Assembly (NCBI RefSeq): GCF_027595985.1
Contig: NC_073307.1
Coordinates: 39,728,323 to 39,792,322 of the forward strand
Length of the DNA stretch: 64,000 bases
Origin: Sorex araneus
Taxonomy: Eukaryota; Chordata; Mammalia; Eulipotyphla; Soricidae
Direction of reading: 5' to 3'
Part shown: piece after piece, positions 43,322-55,429 of the stretch
Numbering within the stretch: the first letter of the stretch is position 1
Layout of the letters: each line of letters starts with the position of its first letter
Notes under the pieces: model-generated
Told to the model about the DNA's origin: nothing
Databases searched by the model: none
What the model saw: only the letters and a program-made list of their open reading frames with translations
Made by a program: the position numbers and the translations under genes

Positions 43322-45692
43322 CACTTTAACTTGAGTTCCCGGGGGGGTAATTTGTTAATATTGCTGATTTTCAAAATTTATATTTTGTCATCCTATAACA
43401 GTATTATTCAATTACATGACTTCCATAGTAAAGTACCAGCTTTAATGCAGAAAAGTGCCAATTACACTTGAAAAGATTTTGTAACAAATTACTGTTCAAA
43501 CACTTGGTTACTTTCACTTTTCTCACTTAAAAAAAACTGGCTAACATTACTAAGTACCAGAAGTTGTACTTGAGTTACAGCAGGTACATCATATTGGACA
43601 ACTGGTCCTTTATTTTATTTTAAAATAAGATATTTTATATGTCGGATAATATTATAACACCCTTTTTATTTAGTCAGACTTAGTCCAACTTCATCTACAC
43701 AAAATAGAGCCAAAATACATCAGTGGATATCGACAAAAATAACTTCTCCCTGGCTAAAATGCAATAATTAAAAGAAGTTAATAATTCATTTGAAATTTTC
43801 AGAGAACTTATTTAATAAATACACGACCCGTTTTTCCCTGGGTGAGCTGATATAACGCAATAGCAGAGAGTAACGGCCTTACACACACTGATGGAGGAGA
43901 GAGGTGAGCAGCCCCTGGTAATTTAGTTACAACTTGTCATTTTCAATTGGTCATTTTAAAGCCCACCAACACATGGGAAAGCCATCACATTGATCCTGCA
44001 AACCATTCACGGGCAGGAATAAGAACACTTAAAAGGGAAAGGTAACTTCCTCTTTGCCTGGAGAAGGGCAGGACAGTAGCAATTCTCATCCACAGATAGG
44101 TGGCTTGAAAACAAAGGAATCCAAAGCGACATAGTCCAGGGTTCTGGGTCTTGAGACTTAGCAACAGACGGAGCTGCAAGCACCAGCAAGGAGAGACAAA
44201 TCAGAAAGTATCAGGGACAGGTGAGGAAACAACAAGAGCAGAATTCAAGGAACAGAGACAGTGAGGTACCAGACAAACACAGTGAACAGTGAGGAAGCAG
44301 CCTGTGGCCTGATAGAAAGAGAACAATGGGAGCTGCGAAACTGCCTCCTTAAAACTATTAAATAAATAACTTGAATAGCATAAGCAATAGGATTCCTGTA
44401 TGTAAATTTTACAAATACAAGGACCTACTCTAGAGCTAGCCAGTTTTGTGGACACTGCTATCAAGATCAGCAACAGTTGAAACCATGACTAATTCTTCTC
44501 GAACTTAAGAATAAAAGATGTTTATAAAGAATTCATCAGAGTTTAGAGTAGAAAGGTTTTGTTTGGTGGTACTCTGCAGCAAGGATGATGAGTATCGTTT
44601 ACAAAGCAAAATTCCCAAAGGAATGTTAGGAGTGAGTGTTAGAGACTCGGAGGACCAGCAGTCAGGAATCAGAGAGACAGAAGAATCAGAGAGGCAGAAC
44701 TACTCCACCCAGTTCTACAGGAACACTGAAGGCAGACACCAGATGGGCAGACAAATACCAGACATTAGCAATGCAGTAAACTTCTAGCAAGAAAGACAGT
44801 GCAGTATCAGAGGGAGGAAACACGTGAAACTTGGATTCAGAAGCACACTCCCTCATGCCCGGTCACACGTGCTCCCATTGCAGGCAAGGCTAACACGGGT
44901 ATTTGGGTTTTTTTTTTCTGCCCTGGAAGCAAGGAATGGAACAGAACTTTTGTTTCACTAACTGTACAATCATGCCTCTTCCTGGGGAACTCGTGCACAG
45001 AGTTTTGAAACCCTTGTAAAATAGGACACAGATAAACTGTAAAAACATTCCAGTAGAAGGGCACTTAATTTAGAGAAGGAAATAAAAAAACAAATCACTC
45101 CATATGTCAAAATAGTTTAACAAACAAGTCACTAATTGGCATTCATGATATTTGGCTATCAAGGATTTCACTGCATTCAGCACTCTGAATTTAATAAGAT
45201 GAGAAGAGGGAAGATAATTTTGGTGTCTGAAGGAAGTCAAACTGCCACTGACAACACTTTTACAAGGAATACATCTTTTCAAGAGAGGATAGTATCGAAC
45301 TGCATTTGATTTACCCAGCTAGACTCATCTGAGATCTCACTTCTCAAACTACATGTAGAGGTCAGGGGGTGGGAATGACAGCAGTGAAAGGTTACTGACA
45401 GCTCAGCTCAATCACCAAAGATCAATTCAAATTTAACTGCATAATGAATCTGAGGCGTGGCCTGACTCAGACTGGCAAGTTGAAGAAGCCCTGCTCTCCA
45501 TCATACGGGTTTCTACAAGAGCTGTGTGTATGGGTGCTGTGGGGGCATGAGGGGAAGTGGGAGGGACTGGGTGGGGGTCCCTACATGGAAAGTAGGGGCT
45601 GCTTGGAAAGCTTTCATAAGTAAAATTGCCACAAGGTGAAGAAGACACACCCAATAATTTACATGGGAAAGTTTAGATGCACTCTTGGTGGT
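43322..45692. other. Unassigned sequence, about 2.4 kb
   Basis: The second longest stretch without a recognised repeat. Open frames such as 44518-44787 have no known motif and poor start context. Confidence 0.5.
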
Positions 45693-45710
45693 AAAATAAC
45701 TTAGGAATCA

Positions 45711-47634
45711 ATTTGCATCTCCCTGATGACTAGTGATGTGGAGCATTTTTTCATGTGCCTTCTGGCCATTTGTATATCTTTTTTGAGGAAACTTCTGTTC
45801 ATTTCTTCTCCCCATTTTTTGATGGGGTTGGAGGTTTTTTTCTTATACAATTCCACTAGTGTCTTGTACATCCTGGATATTAATCTCTTATCAGATGGGT
45901 ATTGGATAAATATTCTTTCCCATTCTGTGGGATCTGTCTGTATTCTGGTGACTGTTTCTTTTGAAGTGCAGAAGCTTCTTAGTTTGATGTAGTCCCATTT
46001 GTTTATGTTTGCTTCCACTTGCATGGTCAGTGTTGTTTCATCCTTAAAGAGGCTTTCAGCTTCAATGTCAAAACAACAATGAGATATCATCTCACACCAC
46101 AGAGACTGGTGCACACTCAAAAGAACAAAAGCAATCAGTGCTGGCGTGGATGTGGGGAAAAAGGTATGCTCTTTCACTGTTGGTGGGAATGGTGACTGGT
46201 CCAACCTTCCTGGAAAACAGTATGGAGAGTCCTTCAAAAACTAGAAATTGAACTTCCATATGACCCCACAATGCCACTTCTTGGAATATATTCTGAGGAT
46301 GCAAAAAATCACAGTAGAAATGACATCTGTACCTATATATTCATTGCAGCACTGTTCACAATAGCCAAAATATGGAAAAAACCTGAGTGCCCTAAACAGA
46401 CAACTGGTTAAAGAAACTTTGGATGGAATACTATGCAACTGTTATAAAAGATGAAGTCATGAAATTTGCATATAGGTGGATCAACATAGAAAGTATCATG
46501 TTAAGTGAAATGAGTCAGAAAGAGAGGGACAGACATAGAAAGATTGCACTCATTTGTGGAATATAAAATAACAGAATGGGAGACTAACACCCAAGAATAG
46601 TAGAGATAAGTACCAAGAGGAGCACTCCACAGCTTGGAAGCTGACCTCACATGCCAGGTGAAGAAGCAGCTCTGATAGAGAAGGGATTACCAAGCAAAGG
46701 GTGCTAGGCGGGGCCACTAGGGATGGGAGATAGGGGCTGAAAATAGACTATAGACTGAACATGATGCCTACTTAATACCTCTGTAGCAAACCACAACACC
46801 CAAAAAGAGAGAGTGATCAAATAGGAATGCCTGCCACAGAGGCAAGGTAGAGTGAAGAGGACAGGGTGGGAGAGGTGGGAGGGATGCTGGGACCATTAGT
46901 GGTAAAAATGTGCACTGGTGGAGGGATGGGTACTCGATCATTGTATGACTGAAACGTAAGCATGAAAACCTGTAAGTCTGTAACTTTGTCTCACGGTGAT
47001 TCACTAATAAAATAAAACAAAAAAAACAAAAAACAAAAAAACTTTGGTACATCTACACAATGGAATACTATGCAGCTATTAGAAAGATGAAGTCATGAAA
47101 TTTGCTTATAGATGGATAGACATGGAGAGTATCATGCTACGTGAAATGAGTCAGAAAGAGAGGGACAGAGATAGAAGGACTGCACTCATTTGTGGAGTAT
47201 AGAATAATATCACATGAGGCTGACACCCAAGAACAGTAGATACAAGGGCCAGGAGGATTGCTCCATAGCTGGAAGACTGCTTCATGAGCAGAGGGGAGAA
47301 GGCAGATGGAATAGAGAAGGGATCACTAAGAAAATGATGGCTGGAGGAACCAGTTGGGATGGGAGATGCATGCCGAAAGTAGATAATGGACCAAACATGA
47401 TGACCTCTCAGTGTCTGTGTTGCAAGCTATAATTCTCAAAAGTAGAGAGAGAGTATGGGGAATATTGTCTGCCATGGAGGCAGGGGGAGGGTGGGAAAGT
47501 TGGGGAGTTTACCCGGGGTATCTGTGGTGGGGAATGTGCACTGGTGGAAGGATGAGTGTTTGATCACTGTGAGATTGTAATCCAAACATGAAAGCTTGTC
47601 ACTATCTCACAGTGATTCGATAAAATTTAATTAA
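45711..47634 (+). mobile_element. L1 with 5' inversion, interrupted by a second L1
   Basis: The whole block lies in an 18-bp perfect TSD, AAAATAACTTAGGAATCA (45693-45710 and 47635-47652). Segment 45711-46064 is ORF2 on minus (frame 45701-46237) ending at REMQI. Segment 46070-46422 is ORF2 on plus, starting at the next L1 codons (RYHLTP..). This is the usual 5' inversion by twin priming. The outer element resumes at 47048 (TACATCTACACAATGG) and runs to its own 3' UTR and tail at 47634. Confidence 0.92.
46423..47034 (+). mobile_element. 5'-truncated L1 nested in the inverted L1
   Basis: Starts ATGGAATACTATGCAACTG, ends in an (AAAAC)n tail at 47010-47034. TSD AAAGAAACTTTGG (46410-46422) and AAAAAAACTTTGG (47035-47047). 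Its 3' UTR differs from the outer element's. Confidence 0.85.
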
Positions 47635-47652
47635 AAAATAACTTAGGAATCA

Positions 47653-49260
47653 TACTAAGCAGACACCTGTAGGAAGCAGTTCAGGAACAGAGCCTGGCCC
47701 CAAGCTCCCAGCGCTGCCTCATTTGCCCCTCTGCAGCAAAGCCTGTAAGTGCTTCTGTTTAAAGGCTCATTCACTTTCCAGAGAACCTCCTCCTCGGTTA
47801 CTGAAAAGCCGCGCTGATGGGGGACTTGGTAAGAGCAATCGACATGGCTGGGCTCAAACTATCAAAAATTTGGAGATACTTGTAAATTAAATTGCTTTTG
47901 AGTCTACTTAGTAACCCAAACCACTAGAACTTTTTAAATTCTCAGGCCAAGAATATCTGACTTATTGGGTGGGCTGTTTTAGTGTCATTTTGGAATTTCC
48001 CAACCCCCCCATTGAGAGGCAGCTTGCTCTCTTACTCCCAGCTTGCCAAAAAAGTCCAACCATTTTGGAACAGTAAAGAATGAAACTTGATTTGGGGAAC
48101 AAGCTGTTTCTTGGTCCTTATCTTTAAAACATTTTCTTTTGCTAAAGAGATGGATACCGGCACAGAAAAAGAACACTAAAGTTACCCTGATCTTCAGGTA
48201 AAGAAAGGATGGCACTTTGGAGTTCCATGTAATCACTTGAAGAACTTCGTGAAAGTTTTTATGACTTTAACCAATCTTGGCAAGTAGGTGATAGTATTTC
48301 TGTTTTTAGACCAGAGAACTCCTGCAACTCCTTCTCCATCTTGCAAGTACTCTGTTTCTTCAGTTTAACATTCTGTCCCACTCAGATATCAAAAAGAAGA
48401 CAAACTGAATAATTTCAGCTTGAAGATTGGGAGGGGGAGGAGCCGGGGACACTCAGAAAGCCAAAGAAACTCCACTTCTCCATGGAAGACAGGGCCCTTC
48501 ACAACTCTAATTTAGTTTTCTTATTTGTTGCTTGGCATCCAACCTGTTCCTCATAATGTATTCCAGCTGCCTCTCCTAAAAGTTTGGCTTCTATAATTCA
48601 CTGTGGGCCTTCAAAAGCACAAATCATCCAATGCTGATAACCAAGGAAAAGAAACAGATTTTTCCTGACTGAGGGAAGACACAGAAATGATTCTTGGTTA
48701 TCTGCAGTTAACTAACAGATGAAAGTTTCCACTTTATGCACAAAAAAAACCTGACAATGTCATGAGTACATATTCGAAATGTATTATATGTTCCAGTATT
48801 AAAATATGAGAGATATAATCTCAGGATCTGTTGTCTTTTGAATATGCTAATCTTAATTGCTATGAAATTTGCATTTCATATCATTTTCTCTCTGAATATG
48901 AGCAACTTTTATACTAATCCAGTATCACTCACATTTTTTAAATTTTGCTACCCTCATCCTTGATTTGAAAAAGACACATATCTCTGTTAAATTCTAATTC
49001 TAAAATTAAAATCACTAATTAAAATTCTATAAGCTTGCTAATCTGTCAGATTTAATAATATTTCATTTTAGAGCTATGGATTAAATACAATTGAGGTTGA
49101 ACTGTTATATATTTTTCCACTTAAGTTTCTCCACTGTATGCAGATAGATTAGTTCATTGGTAATGCAAAGAGGGAGAGTAAGAAAGAAAAACGGCAATGA
49201 TTTCAGCAATATCTGTGCAAAGAAACTAACAAATGGTAAGAGAAAAAAATAATTTATTCA
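47653..49260. other. Unassigned sequence, about 1.6 kb
   Basis: No repeat or gene is recognised. Confidence 0.5.
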
Positions 49261-49492
49261 TATATTTTAAGTAAATTTTGGGTATGGTGCCGCCAACAAG
49301 TCAACCTGCACCTGTGGGGTGAGTGCATCAGCAGCCTGATGGTGCCTTCAGGCTTCCAGATACCCCAAAATTGCTGCTGTGCCTTTGGCCAGATCCCAAC
49401 AACTTGGGGCCAAGTTTACCAAGAAAGTAAACAGCCAAAAGTTAGGTATGTGGGAGACACACCCACAAATCACCTCCAGCTCATCTATATAA
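49261..49492 (+). other. Unknown segment fused to a SINE
   Basis: 'GGGTATGGTGCCGCCAACAAG..' occupies the place where the tRNA-like head of the RTE-SINE should be. I see no other copy in this window. Confidence 0.4.
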
Positions 49493-49756
49493 GCTCAAAG
49501 CCTTCGCCCCTCTTGGAGAGCCTGGCAAGCTACCTGTCTATATGGCAAAGCCTGGCAAGCTACCCATGATGTATTCGATATGCCAAAAACAGTAACAACC
49601 ATGTGCTCTTCGTGTTCCTGGAGCAAACAATTCCCAGCATCCCATATGGTTCACCTATATAGTTCCCTGAGCACCGCCAGGAGTAATTCCTGAGTGTAAA
49701 CCCAGGAAGTAGCCCTTGTGCATCCCCAGGTGTGACCCAAAAAGAAAAGAAAAAAA
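49493..49756 (+). mobile_element. Chimeric SINE: RTE-SINE leader joined to SOR body
   Basis: 49500-49625 is RTE-SINE leader (CCCCTCTTGGAGAGCCTGGC, a partial duplication of GCCTGGCAAGCTACC, GATATGCCAAAAACAGTAAC, GTGCTCTTCGTGTTCCTGGA). At about 49626 it changes directly into SOR body (AATTCCCAGCATCCCATATGG), with a 13-bp insertion, and ends with GTGTGACCCAAAAAG and an A-rich tail. Confidence 0.88.
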
Positions 49757-51732
49757 AAAGAACAATGGGGAAAAGAAGTACCTGCAAGTAAGTCTTCACC
49801 TCAATCAATTCACTCTATAGGATTGCTACATAGATTAGACTAAAAATGTCAAAATTTATTCAAACTTTCAAACATTTCACTTCATTGTTTTGGAGATCAA
49901 CTGACCTCTCAAAATTTGTTTTTATAGACACAATCTGCAACATTGATGAGTTAGACACCAGTAACTGTAAAGCTGACAGCATATTGGAAATTCAATTGCT
50001 CAGTTCAATTCCCTAATATCAGAAAAGTACAAATTACCATTTTGTAGAATAACACTCAAAAAAACCCCTCAGAGTTCTAACCATTAGAGATGGATTCATG
50101 CAAGTAAGTGCTAACAGTGGTTTACTAAGCTGACAATGTGGTATATATGCCTTAGCCCAAGAAATCCCCCAAAAGGCACACACTTATGTGTTTATATGAG
50201 AATGTAGGGGGAAATGTGCAGAAGGAAAATTCCCCAACTCCTCTGAGTTGTTCTCAGGCTTGTTAAACAAATTAGCATCAAATAGATTAGAGAGAAAGAT
50301 CAAATATAGTCATGTGAGTACCGGGAATTTACATGGTTATAAATTCTACAGAAAATGAGACAGATGGGGCTTACTTTCTTGAGCAATCAATGGACAGGAA
50401 CTTAGGACATTGAGAAAGAAGGGTCTCACATGAGGAGGAGAGGGTGGTTCAGATGACAAGCTATACCCTCTGTTGTTTGCTCTGCCTTCAGATAGATTTC
50501 TGCAATAAAAAGGTAAATTCTGGAGATAATCCTAGGGCTAGGTGATTTATCTTTTTTAAAGAAATGGCAATACTCTAAAAGTGCATTGGATCTCTATTGA
50601 CCTTAAAACCAGGGTGACCTGCTTTGGGAAAGAGCCTGCTCCGGACTTTTTTGGGGAGTGCTAACCATCAAAACCAAACTGTCTCCCTTTATTGTCACCT
50701 GCTTTGACTTAATCCTTATTATTGAGCACTGCCTTTCTTGGGGGAATGCCACCCTCCTTTCAATGCACCCCTCTCCAATTTCCCTTAACAAACCTTTTTT
50801 TAGGTCAACCTTTTATATTATCCTCACTTCACTATAGATGGAAGTAGTTTGATCCTTGACTTATCCAGCTTGGTGATTCACCTTTCCGAGGTTGCTACCC
50901 TAGACTATTTGGCTTATTTCCAATAACAGGAAACCAAATTTTGTGCCAGTGTAATTGTGCAATGAATTTATTTCCTGATATAACTTACGGACAACAGCTT
51001 CTGCTTTAAAAAAAACTGTCTTTGTAAAGAAATTTTTGTTCACACCCTATTTACAGAATATTTTTCTCAACCTAATCATTCTGACCTACACTGGTTCTTG
51101 TATTCTTGAGTTTATTTCTTATAAGTTTATTTTTCATTACATTAAATTTTTACTGTTATTATGAAGTTTAAATTAAATCTATTATTATATTTTATCTTAT
51201 TGTCACTTAGATTCATTTTCTACCAACCACAGGTGTTTGGATTCAATTTGATGATTTTCTAAATGATGAGGGTGTTAACCATCTCCTTACTCTTTGAATG
51301 CTTCAAGGATGCTCACTTCTTTTCTATTTGGCACATGCAGAATATAGCCTCAAAATATTAGCATAAAATTTTAAGAGAGATGATGGATAAGCTGATTTGA
51401 TGCAAAATCTAATTAGTGAGCAACCTCTTTGAACCAGAAATGGCTTTAATCTTTGCTGATATGTAAATAATTATCTTGTCCTGCTAAAATGAGAAAATAT
51501 GTGTCAAATCATGGTAAGTATTTTAAGAACAAAGGGGTAGAGTTAAAGGGTAAAGATTAGGTTGAGAAAAATATTCTGTACATAGGGTGGTAAGGAGAAG
51601 TCCTTTATAAAGACAATTAAACTCTTATCTAAAAGGGGGAAAAAAGAAAACTATATCACAGACATTAAAAGGGTATTTTAAATACTCTTAAGAGTGCTTG
51701 GTGAGCAAGAAATATTAAGAAAGCCAGTGTGC
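49757..51732. other. Unassigned AT-rich sequence, about 2 kb
   Basis: No repeat or gene is recognised. Confidence 0.5.
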
Positions 51733-51960
51733 TGGAGTGGAGTAAATGAAATAGAAAGAAGTTAGTGGATCACAGAGTTGAAGTAGAATAAATGAAGTGC
51801 ATGGAGTCTAGTAAATGAGTAGAGTGGAGTGAATAGAGTAGAGTGGAATGGAGTGGATGAAGTAGAGTGGATGAAGTGGAGTAGGTGAAGTACAAGTAGG
51901 TGGAGAGTGGATAGAATGCCATGGATGAAAAGAGTATGTAGCATGGAGTGAGGCACATAG
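51733..51960 (+). repeat. Degenerate GAGTG/GAGTA tandem repeat
   Basis: About 230 bp of imperfect 5-10 bp units of the type GTAGAGTGGA, GTGGAATGGA, GGATGAAGTA. Open frames over it on minus are by-products. Confidence 0.85.
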
Positions 51961-52365
51961 TATAAAGGGACATAGCTGAAGCTGAGGATAGAGAGGCAGT
52001 GAAACTGCAAGGAGATTCTTGAGTTTTCATATTTGGGTATTATATTGAAAGTTTTTGACATGCAAAACTATCAACCCTCTGAACGTTTTGGATAAAGTAT
52101 TTATCTCTCTATTTTTGAGTCCACTGGAAAATAAAGGGTAAGGTAAATTCAGAGAGGAAATTTAAATTGATATTAAATTTTTAGCCAATAAATGAGGGTA
52201 TGTGGAATTAGCATTAGAGTGGTGATGAAAGTAGTAAAAATAGTTTGATCTGAAAGCCACTTTGGAGGTAGAGTAAAGAAAGTTGTGGATAAAGTAGAAG
52301 AGAGAGAGCGGCCTAATGATGATTCAATTCTTCTACCTAATCAACAAAAAGAATTGAATTGCCAG
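51961..52365. other. Unassigned spacer
   Basis: Ends with a 9-bp inverted pair ATTCAATTC / GAATTGAAT (52322 and 52351) next to the RTE 3' end. Confidence 0.45.
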
Positions 52366-52502
52366 ATCACTTGTATCACTTGTCATCTCATTGTTCATCG
52401 ATTTGTTTGAGTGGGTGCCAGTAACGTCTCCATTTGTCCCTGTTGCATGCTAGTGTAGCCCAATGGCATCTGCTCGCTCTAGGAACATAAAGAGCCTCAA
52501 AC

Positions 52503-55215
52503 CATTCATTCAGGGACTTCATGAAGAAGTCTAACCATCTCGTAGGTGGGGGACCACTCACCACTCAGTCTTTTGAAGTCCTGTGGAAATCAGTCGGTAA
52601 TAACTCTAGTCCAGCAGTCGTCTGTAAATCGCATTATGAGTCCGGCCCATCTGATTTTTGATGCCTTGGCAAATGAGACAGCATTCCTGATTCTTGATCG
52701 TTGATGGAGATTGGAACTCCAGATTCCTTCTCTCACTTGAGTGAAACATGATACTCCAAGCATAGCTCTTTTGATTCCTCTTTTGGATATCCAAATAGCA
52801 TTCTCATGCTGTTTTCATAGGGCCCAGGTCTCTAAGGCATATGTTAGTACAGGAAGAACGGTGGAGTCAAAAAGATGTGCGTGGAGCCAGAGGTTCTTTG
52901 TCCTCTTAGCCACTTCTTCAATGCTCTTGAAAACATTCCATGCCGCTCTCTTCCTTCTGAGCAGTTCAGGTGCCAGGTCATTTGTCATGTTGAGTTCTCG
53001 ACCTAGGTACACATAACTTTTGCATTCATAGATGTTTGTTCCATTGAGGGAAAATGGAACAGCAGGAACTAGTCCATTTCTCATGAACATTGTCTTCGTG
53101 AGATTCAGCTGCAGTCCTACCTTTCCACACTCATGGTCGAAGTTGGCCAGCATTTGTGCTGCTTGGCTGATATTTGGTGTTATGAGAACAATATCATCAA
53201 CTAAGCAGAGGTGGTGTAGTTGCCAACCGTCTATCTTCACTCCCATTCCTTCCAATTCCATTCATTGCATAATGTTCTCAAGGGTGGCACTGAAGAGTTT
53301 AGGTGAAATGGTGTTGCCCTGCTGAACACCTCTCTTTATGTCAATGATCACTTCTTTGTAGAATGGTGAGAGCCTGGTGGTGAATCCATAATACAGCTCA
53401 TGGAGGATCCTGAGGTACTGATTTTGAATGCCCTGTTTGGCTAGGGCTTCGATGACCACTTCAGTCTCAACAGAATCAAAGGCCTTATTTAAATCAATGA
53501 ACATTAAACAGAGCGGCATCTTGAACTCTTGTGACCTCAATGAGCTTGGTCACCATGTGGATATGGTTGATCGTGCTGAATCCTTCTTGGAACTAGGCTT
53601 GCTCACATAGTTGTCCTTTCTCTAGTGTTCTGCCTATTCTATTCAGGATGACTCAAGTGAATAACTTGTAGACTATGGACAACAGGCAGATTGGGCAGTT
53701 GCTGCTGATGTCGTGGATGTCTCCCTTCTTGTACAACAGGACGGTCCTGCTGGTTTTCAATTGGGACAGAAACTTGTATTCAAACAGGTAGTTGTCAAGA
53801 GCCAAGCCAGTGTATTGACGAGTACTGGCAGCAGATTCTTTATGTGTTCAGGTCTGAACTTGTCTGGACTGGGTGCTGTATGCTTCTTTACTGACGAAAT
53901 GGCATGTTGGATTTTGGAAGGGAGAACACTGGGAACAACATATCCATCCTGCGGAATTTGGTATGTGGGCAGGTGGATGTGGCTATCAAAGAGTTCCAAG
54001 TAGAAGTCATGGATAACCTTTTGCATTGCCCTTCTGGAAGATGTGATAGATCCATCAGGACATCAGAGGGCAGTTGTCTTGGTCTTATAGTTGGTGAAGG
54101 ACAGGCAGGTGTTGTGAATACTTTTCCCGGCTTCTGCCACATTGGCCAACACTGCTGTTCTTCTCTTTTTGAGGTCTTTCTTTATCACTTTCTGCACAGC
54201 TTGTGAGCTTGGACATTAGCTTGTGATTGCCTGAGACTCATGCCAGACCACTTGGCCAATGAGCTCGAGAGTTTCCGAAGACAGACAACGTTTTGTGGCT
54301 ATCTCTCTCTCTCTGCACTCCTTGCACAATCATATAGGTGCTGAACCAGTCGATCATATTCCTCCTCTATGTTGTCAGCAATGGCATCTTCCTATATTGC
54401 CACAATAGTGCCAAAAAGCTCCCAGTTGGTGGTCATTCTGGGAGTTCTCTTCTTAAACTTTGCAGTCCTTTCTCCCCACTCTGTGAAATAGAATTTTGCA
54501 CAAAGGAGATGGTGGTCTGATCCCATTTGGAATTTTGGGACAACAGTGACATCCGTCAGGCAAAACCATCAATTGAATATGATGTGGTCAATTTTGTTGT
54601 GGAACTGCCCACTGGGAGACTCCCATGTCCAGCATTTAGATTTGGCCTTCTAGAACTGCGAGTTACCATGAATGGTCTTGGTCAATATGATGAACTCAGA
54701 CAGTGTCTCACCCTGTTCATTCCATTTTAGGCCATGGGTCTCGATGTGGAGTTCTTCGGATGACCATCTAGGTCGATCTTGGCAATAAAATCACCGACAA
54801 TGACCTTGTATTAGGTGTGGTCTTCTTTATAGAACTTCTTCAGCTCCATGTAGAACTTCTCAATTTCTTCTTCATCATACTTGGATGTTGGTGCATAGAC
54901 GATGAAGATAGAAACTGCCAGTAACGAGCCACTTCTATTCAAACGAAAGCATCCTATTCAGGTTGTTAGACATTCGAACAAATCAATGCTCATGGCCAAG
55001 TTCATGTTGACAAGGACACCGACACCACTGACACTACTGTTGCATGTTCCGAGGAACAGTCCTTCTCCAGTGTTGAAAACAGTGTGATGTGTTTGATGCC
55101 TTCTTGTCTCAGTCAATCCAATGATGTTGTACTTGATCTTCCACGCTTGCACCATCAGGTCCTCAATGGATGCTTCCGATGCCAGCATATGTGCATTAAA
55201 AGTGCAAGCAGTCAT
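52503..55215 (-). pseudogene. RTE endonuclease/reverse transcriptase ORF, broken
   Basis: The protein nicks target DNA and reverse transcribes its RNA (and SINE RNAs with the same 3' end). Visible pieces on minus: AP endonuclease N-terminus (54958-55215, with the GLTETRRH motif carrying the catalytic Glu); the RT entry block APSPDKFRPEHIKN (about 53835-53876); RT motif A, LMFIDLNKAFDSVE (53466-53507); motif B, RGVQQGNTISP (53301-53333), with Asn where the family has Asp; motif C, LVDD (53193-53204), with both Asp kept; thumb and C-terminus (YVYLGREL, KRAAWNVFKSIE, RWAGLIMRF) to about 52503. There is a TGA between motifs B and C (just above 53261), frameshifts around 53540-54030 and in 54150-54950. 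It cannot work in trans. Confidence 0.92.
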
Positions 55216-55429
55216 TTTAGTCCTTCTTCATTTTGGCAGCTTAGTTTAGCCCTGAGATTTTATCAGCCTCTCTTTGTTCATCCTTCTTAACGCTGCCATA
55301 TTGGGGGCTCTTCCAAGGTCAGGGGAGTGAGGCTCATTGTTGTTACTCTTTTTGGCATATCAAATGCACCACGGGTAGCTTGTCAGGCTCTGCCGTGTAG
55401 GCGGGATACTCTTGGTAGCTTGCTGGGCT

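Noticed and set aside
45711..47634. Template jump between two L1 RNAs in a single insertion
   Set aside because: First considered because one TSD encloses two L1 3' ends, but a second 13-bp TSD (46410 and 47035) shows a simple nested insertion.
53713..55290. Plus-strand open frames across the RTE
   Set aside because: Shadows of the minus-strand RTE ORF, which has the recognisable endonuclease and RT motifs.
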